52,199 nt of DNA from positions 1 to 52,199 of the forward strand of contig NZ_BANH01000023.1 in assembly GCF_000964465.1 (NCBI RefSeq), in the 5' to 3' direction. Source of the stretch: Gluconobacter thailandicus F149-1 = NBRC 100600. Lineage in GTDB: Bacteria; Pseudomonadota; Alphaproteobacteria; Acetobacterales; Acetobacteraceae. Positions 40,697-50,625 of this stretch are shown here, one piece after another. The notes under the pieces were generated by a model. The model was not told the DNA's origin. It searched no databases and saw only the letters and a list, made by a program, of their open reading frames with translations. The position numbers were made by a program, and so were the translations under genes. Position 1 is the stretch's first letter, and each line of letters begins with the position of its first letter.

Positions 40697-41296
40697 ATGC
40701 GCCCCTCCATCCTCCGTATTTTTGGAGCACTGGCCACTACCGTTACCCTCTCTGGCTGCGGTTATTTCGATTCTCGGAGTGCCCATAAGGCTCAGTTCGA
40801 GATGGTCGGCATGACTGGCTATGATCTTCAGGCCTGTGCAGGTCTTCCAGGCAGCACCAAGAAGCTGAACGATACAACGGAAATCTGGCAGTACGACGGT
40901 AGCCAGAGCACGCCAACAATTTCCACGGACTCTGGCCTGATCCCCGCACAGTCGATCATCAGCATCTATCAGTCCGCTTTCGGCGGTGGTGGAACGACCT
41001 GCCGTATGGTTCTTCGTCTGGACCATGACCGCGTTTCTGAAGTCCACTACACTGGAAATGATGACGAATACATCGGAACAGACGGTATTTGCTCCATCAT
41101 CACGCGTGGTTGCGCCCGTCAGCGTGAATCGACGATGCATCATGTGAACGCGGGCCCATTTGGCCCGGTCTCTGCTTTCCACCCGCCTGCTACGCCTGCG
41201 CAGAGCAGCTCGGCAACATATTCGGATCAGTCCGGAAAGTATGTGCCGCAGTTCAGTGGAGACAGCACGCAGGCTGTTATTCAGCCTGCCAGGTAA
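40697..41296 (+). CDS. Predicted lipoprotein
   Basis: A 199-residue protein starting MRPSILRIFGALATTVTLSGC, a type II signal with lipobox LSGC. The mature part begins with GYFDSRSAHKAQFEM and has a repeated-looking hydrophilic body with four or five Cys (CAGLP, CRMV, CSII, CARQ) that could form disulphides, ending in a Ser/Pro/Gln-rich tail. The ATG at 40697 follows AAGGAGACAGA. The MVGMTGYDLQACAGLP text recalls a small lipoprotein family of acetic acid bacteria; the function is unknown. A terminator follows. Confidence 0.78.
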   Translation: MRPSILRIFGALATTVTLSGCGYFDSRSAHKAQFEMVGMTGYDLQACAGLPGSTKKLNDTTEIWQYDGSQSTPTISTDSGLIPAQSIISIYQSAFGGGGTTCRMVLRLDHDRVSEVHYTGNDDEYIGTDGICSIITRGCARQRESTMHHVNAGPFGPVSAFHPPATPAQSSSATYSDQSGKYVPQFSGDSTQAVIQPAR

Positions 41297-41299
41297 GAA

Positions 41300-41329
41300 A
41301 AAAGCCGGGAGGAATCTCCCGGCTTTTTT
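41300..41329. terminator. Bidirectional terminator between lipoprotein and pdxJ
   Basis: AAAAAGCCGGGAG (41300-41312) pairs with CTCCCGGCTTTTT (41317-41329) around a GAAT loop. It lies between the convergent lipoprotein and pdxJ genes and serves both. Confidence 0.9.
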
Positions 41330-42029
41330 ATGGGCAGTTGATCAGATATTTCATTTTTCTAACTGTCGGGCCCAGCCCGTCAAAAACAGCCTGGCTGATC
41401 AGGAAGTGTCCGATATTTAACTCCGCCAGCCCCGGCAGTTTTGCAATGGGCTGCACGTTGTCATAGGTCAGTCCATGACCGGCATGTAGTTCAAGTCCAC
41501 ACTTCGTGACGGTGTCTGCTGCCTGACACAGGCGTTCCAGCTCTCCCTCCTTGCCTTGGGCGTAGGCGCCGGTATGTAACTCGACAACGGGTGCCCCGAG
41601 TTCGGCGGCGGTTTCGATCTGCCGTGTGTCAGGGTCGATGAAGAGCGAAACCCTAATTCCGGCATCTTTCAGGCGAGCAATTTTGGGAGCCAGAATTTCT
41701 TTGTGACCGGCAACGTCCAACCCTCCTTCGGTTGTGACTTCGGCCCGCTTCTCCGGCACAAGACAACATGCATGAGGACGAAGCAGGCAGGCAATACGGA
41801 TCATTTCCGATGTTGCAGCCATTTCGAAATTAAGTGGTGCAGAGAGAGTCTTGAGGCGGGGCATGTCGGCATCCCGGATGTGCCGACGATCTTCTCTCAG
41901 ATGTGCTGTAATTCCGTCTGCGCCCCACTGGATTGCCAGTCTTGCGGCTTCCACAGGGTCCGGATAAACATCGCCTCGTGCATTTCGCAATGTGGCGACG
42001 TGATCAATATTAACGCCAAGCCGGATCAT
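41328..42029 (-). CDS. pdxJ: Pyridoxine 5'-phosphate synthase
   Basis: Condenses 1-deoxyxylulose 5-phosphate with the amino-acetone phosphate made by PdxA to form pyridoxine 5'-phosphate. The 233-residue product starts [18 protein letters not shown], with [23 protein letters not shown] and [12 protein letters not shown], all typical. The start overlaps the pdxA stop by 4 bp, so pdxA-pdxJ is a coupled pair. It is the last gene of the minus-strand run that begins near 48639. Confidence 0.97.
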   Translation of the reverse strand: MIRLGVNIDHVATLRNARGDVYPDPVEAARLAIQWGADGITAHLREDRRHIRDADMPRLKTLSAPLNFEMAATSEMIRIACLLRPHACCLVPEKRAEVTTEGGLDVAGHKEILAPKIARLKDAGIRVSLFIDPDTRQIETAAELGAPVVELHTGAYAQGKEGELERLCQAADTVTKCGLELHAGHGLTYDNVQPIAKLPGLAELNIGHFLISQAVFDGLGPTVRKMKYLINCP

Positions 42030-43024
42030 TGGCTGTTTCCCCTTCTGTGCTGGGACATAAAATCTGCCAGTCTGAGTGCTGCCAGAAGGCTGGATGGATC
42101 TGCCCGGCCAGTAATGCTTCCAACCGGGCCTGCAATGTCAAAGGCCGTTCCATGATCCGGGGATGTTCGGATGATCGGCAGGCCCAGGGTGACATTGACG
42201 CCTTCCGCCATATCGAGCGTTTTAAGCGGAATTAGGGCCTGATCGTGGTACATGCAGATTGCAACGTCATATTTCGGACGTGCCGTGGCGCTGAACATGG
42301 TGTCAGGCGGGAATGGTCCGGAGACGCGCAGGCCTTCTTTCTTTAATTGTGTAATAGCGGGGCCGATGATTGTTTGCTCTTCTGTGCCCATCAGCCCCTC
42401 TTCTCCCGCATGAGGGTTGAGGCCCGCGATGGCAAGACGGGGAGAGCTGAGGCCGAAATCTCTTTGTAATGCCCCATGGGTCGCGCGTGTGACTGCGATA
42501 ATGCGTTCCACTGTAAGATTTTCGAGCGCCTGTCGCAGTGAAACATGGATCGTGACTGGTACGACTTTGAGTTGCGGTGATGCCAGCATCATCACTTCCT
42601 GCCCTGCCGTATGACAAAGAGCCGCCAGAAATTCCGTATGTCCGGGATATGCAAATCCCGAAGCCGCCAGAATATGCTTGGCAATAGGATTGGTCGTTAC
42701 CCCGCCTGCGCGACCGTCCTGAACATAGCTGACGGCGCGTTCAATACTCTCAATGACGGCCGGTGCATTTTCTGAAGTTGGCTGCCCCGGCGTAACGGTA
42801 ACTGGGCACGTAACCGGAATGACAGGTAACGCGTCTGGAAAAATCTCAGTCGCATCCTCCGGCTTTTCAATCAGCCGGAAAGGAATGGCATCGTTCAGCA
42901 GCAGAGGATCGCCCAGCCAGAAGAAGGCTGGTCCAGTACTCCGTAGAGCCCGCCATGCGGCAACGGTAAGCTCTGGCCCGATCCCCGCCGGATCACCGAG
43001 GGTCAGGGCGATCGGGGCACTCAT
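42026..43024 (-). CDS. pdxA: 4-hydroxythreonine-4-phosphate dehydrogenase
   Basis: NAD-dependent step of vitamin B6 synthesis. The 332-residue product starts [19 protein letters not shown], with [13 protein letters not shown] and [15 protein letters not shown] (metal-binding His-Asp region) near the C-terminus. The frame continues upstream to 43108, inside the dipeptidase gene, but the ATG at 43024 gives the family N-terminus and lies one base after the dipeptidase stop. It is coupled to pdxJ. Confidence 0.96.
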   Translation of the reverse strand: MSAPIALTLGDPAGIGPELTVAAWRALRSTGPAFFWLGDPLLLNDAIPFRLIEKPEDATEIFPDALPVIPVTCPVTVTPGQPTSENAPAVIESIERAVSYVQDGRAGGVTTNPIAKHILAASGFAYPGHTEFLAALCHTAGQEVMMLASPQLKVVPVTIHVSLRQALENLTVERIIAVTRATHGALQRDFGLSSPRLAIAGLNPHAGEEGLMGTEEQTIIGPAITQLKKEGLRVSGPFPPDTMFSATARPKYDVAICMYHDQALIPLKTLDMAEGVNVTLGLPIIRTSPDHGTAFDIAGPVGSITGRADPSSLLAALRLADFMSQHRRGNSQ

Positions 43025-43025
43025 A

Positions 43026-44444
43026 TCAGCCTGCGTCTGCCAAAGCAGCAAGGATACGGACCCACGAACGGATACCCTTGTGGAATGCTTCGACGCCGTA
43101 CTGCTCATTGGGGGAGTGAATACGGTCGTCAGCCTGAGCGAAGCCGACCATTAGCGCATCCAGCCCCAGTGCATCCCGAACTTCTCCTGCTACTGGAATG
43201 GAGCCGCCGCATCCGATTGTGGCTGCTGGAACATTCCACTCATCTGTCAAGGCCTTGAGGGTCGGCGCAAGGAACTGGCTGTCCCGGGCAACTTCAAATC
43301 CCGGCGATCCACCATGAGCCGTAAATGTGACTTTCGCGTCTGCCGGAAGTGCTGCGTTCACATGAGCCCGGAATGCTTCACGGATTTTGTCAGGATCTTG
43401 CCCTGGAACCAGCCGGAAGGAGACTTTTGCCATGGCTTTTGCTGGCAGAACGGTTTTGAACCCCTCACCTTCATAGCCCCCGGAAATTCCGTTGATTTCA
43501 CAGCTGGGGCGGCACCAGGTCTGTTCAATGGCCGTATAGCCCTTTTCTCCAGCAGCGATGGATAGTCCTGCCTCTTCAAGGAGTGCAGTATCATCCGGGA
43601 AAAGGGTTTTCCACTGGGCGCGTGTTTCTGGAGAAGGATCCTGAATACCGTCATAGAAGCCGGGGAGCGTTACCCGTCCGTCGGCATCTCGCAGCGTTGC
43701 CAGAATCTGGCAGAGAAGTGCGATCGGATTTGCGGCGGCGTTTCCGTAAATACCTGAGTGCAGGTCGTGCGAGGCACATTCAATGACGATCTCTTCCGCC
43801 ATCATCCCGCGCAGTGAGGTCGTGATGCCCGGTGTCGTGCGGTCTGCCATGGACGTATCGCAAACGAGAGCAACATCTGCTTTCAGTTCGTCTGCGTGTT
43901 CCTTGAGGAATGGAAACAGATTGGCTCCTCCACATTCTTCTTCCCCTTCAAGGAGCACGCTCACCTGAACTGGAATGGAACCATGCACCGTTTTCCACGC
44001 GCGGCAGGCCTCAAGGAAGGTCATGACCTGCCCCTTGTCGTCACTAGCGCCACGGGCGACGATAACCTTTCGACCCGTAGCGTCTTCCACCAGTTTTGGC
44101 TCGAAAGGCGGTGCTTTCCACAGCTCCTCCGGATCAGTCGGCTGAACGTCATAGTGTCCGTAAAACAGGACATGCGGCTTGCCCGTCTGTGTTCCGTCAT
44201 GTGCCACAACCATCGGATGCCCGGGTGCTGCCCAACGAACGTTCCTGACATCCGCAGACAGGCCCATTGCTGTCAGACCCTGACGAAGCCATTCCGCAGC
44301 CTTGCGACAGTCTGCCGCATGGGCGGGCTGGGTGGAAATGCTGGGAATACGCAGCAGATCAAACAGTCGTTCCACTGCACTATCCAGTGAGCTGTCAACG
44401 TGATCCAGAACTGCGTCAAGAGTGGTGATCAGAGAAGTCGTCAT
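43026..44444 (-). CDS. M20 family dipeptidase
   Basis: A 472-residue zinc peptidase of the M20 (DapE/carnosinase-like) family. Ligand texts: [43 protein letters not shown] and, near the end, [12 protein letters not shown] dimerisation lid domain lies in the middle ([16 protein letters not shown]). The start at ATG 44444 lies 4 bp after the glycosyltransferase stop; the TTG at 44480 is an alternative. It is likely a cytoplasmic dipeptide hydrolase. Confidence 0.9.
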   Translation of the reverse strand: MTTSLITTLDAVLDHVDSSLDSAVERLFDLLRIPSISTQPAHAADCRKAAEWLRQGLTAMGLSADVRNVRWAAPGHPMVVAHDGTQTGKPHVLFYGHYDVQPTDPEELWKAPPFEPKLVEDATGRKVIVARGASDDKGQVMTFLEACRAWKTVHGSIPVQVSVLLEGEEECGGANLFPFLKEHADELKADVALVCDTSMADRTTPGITTSLRGMMAEEIVIECASHDLHSGIYGNAAANPIALLCQILATLRDADGRVTLPGFYDGIQDPSPETRAQWKTLFPDDTALLEEAGLSIAAGEKGYTAIEQTWCRPSCEINGISGGYEGEGFKTVLPAKAMAKVSFRLVPGQDPDKIREAFRAHVNAALPADAKVTFTAHGGSPGFEVARDSQFLAPTLKALTDEWNVPAATIGCGGSIPVAGEVRDALGLDALMVGFAQADDRIHSPNEQYGVEAFHKGIRSWVRILAALADAG

Positions 44445-44448
44445 GGGA

Positions 44449-47400
44449 TCAAAGTTCCGAAAGCGGTAATGAAATGCCAAGGCGCGGAGCTAGTGTTGTG
44501 GGGGCGGATGTGTCTTCCTGTGGCTCATAAGGCTCAGGAGTTGCGGGTGTCGGCTGTTCGTCTGTTGTTTTGCGTGGTTGAAGCCGGATGGGTGCAGGCG
44601 CAACAGGAACAAGTGGCTTGTCCTGTCTGATCATTCGAGGGAGATGTGCTGGAACTGCAACCGGTACCTGACCGGAAGCCAGAGCAAGAATGTCATCAAG
44701 CTGTCGATCAGCAACGCCTGTTTCGGACAGGTTTGCCACAAATTTTCTGGCGTTGTGGCTGACGTGGTTCCAGAGGTCTTCATTGTTGTAAAGGCGTATT
44801 ATGGCCTCTGCGAAAAGAACCGGATTGCAATACCCTCCTGCAACACAGTTTTCAGCCTCCGCTGTCCAGCCAAGCTGATGCATTGTTGTGTCTGTCAGAA
44901 CCGCCGGAAGGCCAGCGGCTGCGGCTTCCAGAATTTCCTGGGCCGGTGCGCCCATGACGCGAGAAGGATCAATCATGATTCTGCGCGAGCGATAGAGCGC
45001 ATTCATGTCGACGCTATCCGGTAGCGGCTCGATTCCAGGTGCCCGCGTATATGGCGTCAGATCGATGTCGCGGCCACGATGACCCGCAAACAGAACTGTT
45101 GCGTCTGGCGGAAGGCGGTTGGACAGTTCGTGAAGCACCTGATGGACAAACCAGTCCAGTCCATCATGTGCCGCACTACCAGATGCCTCACAGGGCAGCG
45201 CGAAAAGAATACCGGCACGATCATGAAAGCCCGGTACCGTTGCTGGAATAGAGCGCGGCGCATGTGTGAGTTCAAGCACGTTGCTGTACCCCAGAGCGCG
45301 CAGGTTTTCCGCTTCCTCTGCGTGAGAGCAGACCAGCGCCTGGCACATCCATGCGTCTGTCAGTTCACGATCAAGGTCATCAAGCATCTGCTCGCGATCA
45401 TCATGCAGCCCAATGCGTCGGCGGAGATAACTTTCCGCGGCAGCAGTTCCGTCCAGGTCCAGAACCATGTTCAGTCTGGGAAGTACAGCAGCATGCGCTC
45501 GCAGAATGGCGCCTGTGCGGTGCAGAGTATTGCCTCCCGTGACCCAGACGAAGTCGAAAGAGCCCGCGCGATCGTTCAGAAACTCTGGAAGTTCTGAAAT
45601 ATCGCTCTCATTCATGATTTCCACATTCGACGGAAAATCAAGTGCCACCGTTACGGGGTCCGTTAGGCCCACGTCCAGGGGAAAGACCGTAACGTGGTAG
45701 CCTTTCCTGCTGAGCGACAGAATCAGTTCCTGAGTCCGAAGATGGGGTGACCCGAGGAAACGATGAGGCAATGTCTCGCAGAGAACGAGCACAGTCGGTA
45801 CGCCGGACGCAAAACGCGCTCTGAAGAGAGAGGTGCCGGTCATGGGACAGCGGGACAGCATGGCTGAAAACCGTCGTTTCAACCAGGTCTGGTTTCGTTT
45901 TAGAAATTCTTCTGGGAATGGGGTTGGCGGCCGTGTCCGGTCCAGAATGGAGGGATCGTACACGATTTTTCCGCCTGCCTGACGAAGGGCGAGACAGAGG
46001 GAAAGAAGCCGGGCTTCCGAACCAATACAGAATTGGTCGATGCCGCCACATTCAATGAGCTTCTCGCGGCGACAAAACAGCATGCCAACAGAGATGGCAT
46101 CCACCTGACGGCAGAACCCGATCTCAGACTCGTTCGCTCGCTGACCTGTACCAAACCTCAGGGTTGATGCATCTCGCCAGACAATGGTGCCGGCTTCCAG
46201 AACTCGACCATCAAGGCCCAGGGATTGCCCTCCGACAGCCCATACGTTCGGAGAGTCGAATGCCCGCAGTGCAACGCGTAGGGTATTCGGAAATGGCTGT
46301 GTACCGGGCTCCATCAGGAGAACAATTCCGGCCCGGGCCAGTTCCACACCGTGACCGACCTGATCTGTCGTAGTCGTCCGGGATGCTGGACGAACGACTC
46401 TGATCCCTCTTACAAGGCGCTCAATCTGGGTCGTTTCATCACTCGATCCACTATCGACAATAATGATATCGAGTGCGCCTGCTCCATTCGCGTGTAGAGC
46501 CGCCAGAGTAGAGAGCGTTTCCAGAAACTGATTGGTCACCGGGATGACCACACTGATTTCGGGAGGCCGGATCAAACGGAAATCCAGAGGAGAGCGTACA
46601 ATGGACGGAATAAGCGTCCCAGCTCTTTGTAGATCCAGATTTCTGTACTGCTCTGCCGAGGCATCAGGAATGACCTGGTTCACCGCGATATTGCCCTGCG
46701 ACTGGACCCAGAGCGCGAATACGTCTCTGAACTGACCTTCTCTGAGCTTACGCTGAATTCCCGGTTGTTCCGAGAAGGTTCTCAGATCGACGTCAATTTG
46801 GGGAGTCCGCATTTCACGGGCGCCATAGCGAACGAAATGATCATACCCATTCCGAAAGCCACCGCCCGCCACAATCTGTGCAACATCGGGATAAAGATGG
46901 GCGTAATGGGCTTCGCTGAACCACTGGTTGGGGTTGTAGGCACTTGGGTCGGCGTTTGTCAGATAATGATGCAGGGCATTGAGAAAAATGCCTTCTTGGA
47001 TGGCACTTTCGACTTCCGGGTAAGTGGCGAGATACCACTCAGGGTCGAAATACCAGGAACTCCGGCAAAGCCCTGCCTCTGACGACATCAGGAACTGGCG
47101 GAAATCACCTTTCCCGAAATCATAGGACAGTCCGCGCGTCAGGCTGGCCATCCGGAACACGGATGTTTTGAAAAAAGCGTGTGCCTGTCTCTGTTCCTGT
47201 TCGCCGTCCGTCAGGTAATGGTCGTATCCGTTGCAGAAGCCCTGGGAGATCAGGACGGGAAGGCTCAGGTCGGTATTGCGGGTAAAATAGTCCGTTTCCG
47301 AAAAGAGCCAGTGCGGAGAGCGGCTACGAAAGCCGCTCTCACAGTAATGCAGGAAACCGCAACTGAAGACCCCGTAACTGATGCCATCGCGAACATCGGG

Positions 47401-47655
47401 GTTCTGTCTCAGATACCATTCTTCATCAAAAAACCTGTTAGGCGACAGACCCTGGCTTGCGCCCTGTTCCAGCCAGTGTTTTTCTAGGGACTCATTGCTG
47501 AGGTCCAGAACCGATCCATTGCTCTGGAGAAGCTTTTCCTCGCGAAGAAGACGCGCATACCGGGTCCGATACCATTCTGCATCGAAGCGGCCCCAGACGG
47601 GAGGCCTGCTGCCTGAAAAGGCCGGGGAAGCGAGGATATAGTCTTTCAGGCTCAT
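44449..47655 (-). CDS. Large multidomain glycosyltransferase with WY-type repeats
   Basis: A 1068-residue protein. The N-terminal 290 residues hold five repeats of the type FFDEEWYLRQNPDV, at about 24, 76, 117, 202 and 245, each about 40 residues with a His-Tyr or His-Phe text (LHHYLTN, YDHFVRYG). This repeat is seen in several bacterial glycosyltransferases. A GT2-type domain follows (about 368-610, ISVVIPVTNQFLETLSTL, IIIVDSGSSDETTQIE), then a GT4-like domain (about 635-1005, VPTVLVLCETLPHRFLGSPH, ILEAAAAGLPAVLTD), then a Pro-rich tail. It probably builds surface polysaccharide. No partner genes are nearby. Confidence 0.85.
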   Translation of the reverse strand: MSLKDYILASPAFSGSRPPVWGRFDAEWYRTRYARLLREEKLLQSNGSVLDLSNESLEKHWLEQGASQGLSPNRFFDEEWYLRQNPDVRDGISYGVFSCGFLHYCESGFRSRSPHWLFSETDYFTRNTDLSLPVLISQGFCNGYDHYLTDGEQEQRQAHAFFKTSVFRMASLTRGLSYDFGKGDFRQFLMSSEAGLCRSSWYFDPEWYLATYPEVESAIQEGIFLNALHHYLTNADPSAYNPNQWFSEAHYAHLYPDVAQIVAGGGFRNGYDHFVRYGAREMRTPQIDVDLRTFSEQPGIQRKLREGQFRDVFALWVQSQGNIAVNQVIPDASAEQYRNLDLQRAGTLIPSIVRSPLDFRLIRPPEISVVIPVTNQFLETLSTLAALHANGAGALDIIIVDSGSSDETTQIERLVRGIRVVRPASRTTTTDQVGHGVELARAGIVLLMEPGTQPFPNTLRVALRAFDSPNVWAVGGQSLGLDGRVLEAGTIVWRDASTLRFGTGQRANESEIGFCRQVDAISVGMLFCRREKLIECGGIDQFCIGSEARLLSLCLALRQAGGKIVYDPSILDRTRPPTPFPEEFLKRNQTWLKRRFSAMLSRCPMTGTSLFRARFASGVPTVLVLCETLPHRFLGSPHLRTQELILSLSRKGYHVTVFPLDVGLTDPVTVALDFPSNVEIMNESDISELPEFLNDRAGSFDFVWVTGGNTLHRTGAILRAHAAVLPRLNMVLDLDGTAAAESYLRRRIGLHDDREQMLDDLDRELTDAWMCQALVCSHAEEAENLRALGYSNVLELTHAPRSIPATVPGFHDRAGILFALPCEASGSAAHDGLDWFVHQVLHELSNRLPPDATVLFAGHRGRDIDLTPYTRAPGIEPLPDSVDMNALYRSRRIMIDPSRVMGAPAQEILEAAAAGLPAVLTDTTMHQLGWTAEAENCVAGGYCNPVLFAEAIIRLYNNEDLWNHVSHNARKFVANLSETGVADRQLDDILALASGQVPVAVPAHLPRMIRQDKPLVPVAPAPIRLQPRKTTDEQPTPATPEPYEPQEDTSAPTTLAPRLGISLPLSEL

Positions 47656-47702
47656 GAGGACCTTTTCCTGTGCGCGTCTTGGTCTTTGAAGGTCAGGGTC
47701 TA

Positions 47703-48221
47703 TCAGCTCTGCTGAAGCCGACGGCTCTGCCAGAGGTCATGAAAATTGATGGGCTGGATATTTCCGACAGGGAAACCTGCCTCCCGAACGACATTCAGCA
47801 TTGCTGCACGTGCCGAGGGAAACAGATATTTCGGAGCCTCGACAAGAAGGAGTGGTTCTGCCGTGGCCTGTGAGATCTCGCCTGACAGACCAAAGAGGCC
47901 TGCGTACGCGATGTGCACCTCATACAGCACCCGAGGCGCAGGAGCATTCTCCAAGGGAGCCGCATCCAGTCCCTGAGCACGGATGACGAGCGTGACTTCG
48001 AAGCTTGGCTGCCCCCCTGGAAGCTGGCGGGCAGTGACATCAACTGTCATGCCCACATGCGGCTGTGCCGGGATGTCGCGGTAGATGTCGGGAGTATTCT
48101 GAACGTCAATGGACAACGTACGAAGGTACTGGGAACCAACAACCAGCGTAGCGCTGGCCTCAGAGGGGGCAGAACTGCCAGACGCGCCCTGAAGTGTATC
48201 TGCGTGATTGTGATCGTTCAT
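47703..48221 (-). CDS. secB: Protein-export chaperone SecB
   Basis: Holds precursors unfolded for SecA. The 172-residue product shows the SecB texts [45 protein letters not shown] and [16 protein letters not shown]. The first 25 residues are extra and low in complexity. The frame has an ATG at 48266 but the ATG at 48221 is nearer a ribosome site (AAGG). It lies upstream of the large glycosyltransferase, 47 bp away. Confidence 0.92.
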   Translation of the reverse strand: MNDHNHADTLQGASGSSAPSEASATLVVGSQYLRTLSIDVQNTPDIYRDIPAQPHVGMTVDVTARQLPGGQPSFEVTLVIRAQGLDAAPLENAPAPRVLYEVHIAYAGLFGLSGEISQATAEPLLLVEAPKYLFPSARAAMLNVVREAGFPVGNIQPINFHDLWQSRRLQQS

Positions 48222-48348
48222 CCTGACCTTACCTGTAAGCTGCACAAGAACAGTCTGCGTTGTCATTTGAAAACGCAGAACAATGACATAACGCTATCTT
48301 GTGTCATGAGGGTGGCATCTTGGCTACCCAGAGGCTGTTTAAATCAGC

Positions 48349-48639
48349 CTATATGAAGCGTCCACGAAGCATTCCGAGCGCTGGAAGCGGTGTCCAGCGT
48401 CTCGGCAGTTCTGCCCGTGCAATTTTTCGGACATGATAGCTGGGTGGAGGCTGTTGTTCCCCGATCAGAAAATGGGCGTAAGCCCTGACCTGCGATGTGC
48501 GCCATTGGCAATCTGATTCTGCTGCTTCCCGCGAAAGATGAATATCAGCGATGATGGTACGTTTCCCCTGCGATGCGATCACCGCCCATAAAGTATCAGC
48601 TTTGGGCAATGACGGGCGCAGTGGTATGATTTCAGGCAC
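48349..48639 (-). CDS. Small protein of unknown function
   Basis: A 96-residue basic protein starting at a GTG (48639) with AAAGGGACC at good spacing. The sequence has no signal peptide or membrane helix: PEIIPLRPSLPKADTLWAVI, then a mixed charged middle (HLSREAAESDCQWRTSQV) and an Arg-rich end (ELPRRWTPLPALG). I do not recognise a family. It lies upstream of secB on the same strand (127 bp gap) and may be cotranscribed. Confidence 0.55.
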   Translation of the reverse strand: MPEIIPLRPSLPKADTLWAVIASQGKRTIIADIHLSREAAESDCQWRTSQVRAYAHFLIGEQQPPPSYHVRKIARAELPRRWTPLPALGMLRGRFI

Positions 48640-48803
48640 GGCGGTCCCTTTCAGTAAGATACGGGGAATGTTATCGCCTTAACGGAACGTCAGCATCGGT
48701 GCTTGGTTAGGTCCAAGACAAGAGCACACCATGAGTGCTGACAGGAAATCAATCCTCCTGCGGGTGTCTTGTCGCCCTGCAGGCAGCACGATAGGACTTC
48801 CCT

Positions 48804-49142
48804 ATGCTGAGACTTCTTTTCATCGTTATTTTCCTGGCTGTTCTGATCGTTTTTGCCTTGAGCAATACAGATCTCGAGCCAATCTGGCTGATTTCCTTCG
48901 GCTGGCATCTTTCTGTGGGAACGCTGGTGCTCGGTGTCGGTGTTGCCGGCATGATCTTCGGCTTCCTGACTGGTTGGGTCGGCGAATGGCGTCAGCGCTC
49001 AAGGGCACGCCGTTCGGAAGCCCATGTCCGCACGCTGGAGAGCCAGCTGGTGGAGTTGCATCAGCGTCTTGACCGCCTTCAGACGCCACCTGTTGCAGCG
49101 ACAGAAAAGACAACAGTCCCCTTACCTGAAAACCGGATCTGA
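48804..49142 (+). CDS. lapA: LapA-domain (DUF1049) inner-membrane protein
   Basis: A 112-residue protein with two membrane helices (about 4-20 and 38-58, LRLLFIVIFLAVLIVFALSN and LSVGTLVLGVGVAGMIFGF) and a cytoplasmic coiled-coil tail (RRSEAHVRTLESQLVELHQR). This is the LapA/YciS architecture, linked in E. coli to lipopolysaccharide assembly control. The symbol rests on the domain and may be broad. It is followed by pyrF after 8 bp, the usual alphaproteobacterial order. Confidence 0.85.
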   Translation: MLRLLFIVIFLAVLIVFALSNTDLEPIWLISFGWHLSVGTLVLGVGVAGMIFGFLTGWVGEWRQRSRARRSEAHVRTLESQLVELHQRLDRLQTPPVAATEKTTVPLPENRI

Positions 49143-49150
49143 TTATCATC

Positions 49151-49861
49151 ATGGCCAAGCGTACCAAGCTGATTGCTGCTTTTGATACCAATAGCCGATC
49201 TCAGGCAGAGGAGTGGTCTTCAACCCTTGGAAACACGGTTGATGCCATCAAGCTTGGGCTTGAGTTCACCTATGCCTGTGGCCTGGATGCTGTCAGGCAG
49301 GTATCGGCAGGTCATGAGCTTTTTCTGGACCTCAAGCTACATGACATCCCGAATACTGTAGCGTCAGGTTTGGCGGCCCTTGCGCCGCTACGGCCCGCGC
49401 TGACAACCATTCACGCCTGTGGTGGGTCTGAAATGATCGCCCGCTCACGAGAGGCTCTGGAAAAGTCATTTCCGGATGAGGCACAGCGCCCTCGCCTGCT
49501 CGCCGTGACTGTGCTGACGAGCATGGATGAGGCCGGTCTTCGTGAGACAGGTGTGGACGCGACACCGCGTGAGCAGGTGCTCCGACTTGGAAAACTGGCA
49601 ATTGCATCGGGTGCAGACGGGCTGGTCTGTTCTGCTCATGAAATCGGACTTTTGCGCGATGCATTGGGTGACAAGCCTGTACTTGTTGTCCCTGGCATTC
49701 GTCCTGCCGGCAGTGCATCCAATGATCAGAAACGAATCATGACGCCTGCTCAGGCTGCACAGGCCGGTGCCGACTGGATTGTCGTAGGGCGTCCTATTAC
49801 ACGTGCAGCCAACCCTGCCCTGGCTGCTCAGGACATCATGGCCGAGCTTGCCAGCGCATGA
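49151..49861 (+). CDS. pyrF: Orotidine 5'-phosphate decarboxylase
   Basis: Last step of UMP synthesis. The 236-residue product has the catalytic segment FLDLKLHDIPNTV with Lys62 and the flanking Asp60 and Asp65, then LLAVTVLTSMDEAGL and VVPGIRPAGSASNDQKR. It overlaps trpF by 4 bp (ATGA) and follows lapA closely. Confidence 0.97.
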   Translation: MAKRTKLIAAFDTNSRSQAEEWSSTLGNTVDAIKLGLEFTYACGLDAVRQVSAGHELFLDLKLHDIPNTVASGLAALAPLRPALTTIHACGGSEMIARSREALEKSFPDEAQRPRLLAVTVLTSMDEAGLRETGVDATPREQVLRLGKLAIASGADGLVCSAHEIGLLRDALGDKPVLVVPGIRPAGSASNDQKRIMTPAQAAQAGADWIVVGRPITRAANPALAAQDIMAELASA

Positions 49862-50493
49862 CCGGCATCAAAATCTGTGGGGTACGTGATGTCGCTACCA
49901 TGCAGGTCTGTGCTGATCTGCATGTCGATTGGGTTGGGTTTGTTTTTTATCAGGCCTCCCCTCGGTACGTACAGCCTGAACAGGCGCGCGTCCTTAATGA
50001 CAGCACTCTTTCCTACCGGGATGGCGGGCCTGAGCGAGTTGGCCTTTTCGTCAAAGCGGATGATGAAACAATAGAACGGACACTCCAGTCCGTTCCCCTT
50101 GATATTCTTCAGATCTACGACACCGAAGAACGAGCCACGACAATCAAGAACCGTTTTGGTCTCCCGACGTGGCTTGCGCGTGGTGTGGCATCATCATCTG
50201 ATCTTCCTGCATCCGCCGAAGTCAACGGTTATGTCATCGAGGCCCCTCACAAGAAGGGGGACGATCGTCCCGGGGGGTTAGGGCGTACATTTGACTGGAC
50301 GTTGACCAAAGAATGGTCTGCGCCTGCATTCTGGATGTTGGCGGGCGGATTGAATCCTTTCAACGTCCGCGAGGCATTGAATGCGAGTGGAGCGCCTGCC
50401 GTCGATGTCTCTTCAGGTGTGGAAGATAGTCCCGGTCATAAGTCTCACGATTTAATCAAAAAATTTGTCGAAAAAGTTCGTTTGGGGGGTTGA
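49858..50493 (+). CDS. trpF: Phosphoribosylanthranilate isomerase
   Basis: Third step of tryptophan synthesis. The 211-residue product starts TGIKICGVRDVATMQVC (with the catalytic Cys of the KICG motif), has GFVFYQASPRYV, a catalytic Asp region and the ending AVDVSSGVEDSPGHKSHD, all typical of TrpF. It overlaps pyrF. trpB, the usual next gene, is not in the window; instead a tRNA and a prophage follow. Confidence 0.97.
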   Translation: MTGIKICGVRDVATMQVCADLHVDWVGFVFYQASPRYVQPEQARVLNDSTLSYRDGGPERVGLFVKADDETIERTLQSVPLDILQIYDTEERATTIKNRFGLPTWLARGVASSSDLPASAEVNGYVIEAPHKKGDDRPGGLGRTFDWTLTKEWSAPAFWMLAGGLNPFNVREALNASGAPAVDVSSGVEDSPGHKSHDLIKKFVEKVRLGG

Positions 50494-50533
50494 TCTCCTG
50501 AAGGCCTTTTCGTAAACACCACCTCGCTCGACA

Positions 50534-50624
50534 GGAGAGATGGCCGAGCGGCTTAAGGCGCACGCTTGGAAAGCGTGTGTACGTTAATAGCGTACCGAGG
50601 GTTCGAATCCCTCTCTCTCCGCCA
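50534..50624 (+). tRNA. tRNA-Ser (anticodon GGA)
   Basis: The acceptor stem GGAGAGA (50534-50540) pairs with TCTCTCC (50614-50620). The anticodon loop in GCTTGGAAAGC gives GGA, the long variable arm (TGTACGTTAATAGCGTACC) marks a class II tRNA, and the T-arm has GGTTCGAATCC. An encoded CCA ends at 50624. It is the likely integration site of the element that follows. Confidence 0.97.
50598..50624 (+). other. Putative attachment site core (tRNA-Ser 3' end)
   Basis: The 3' half of the tRNA (T-arm plus acceptor, to CCA) directly precedes the integrase gene. P4-type integrases typically use such tRNA 3' ends as attB, leaving a duplicate at the far end of the element. The second copy lies outside the window, so this is inferred from position. 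Confidence 0.5.
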
Positions 50625-50625
50625 G

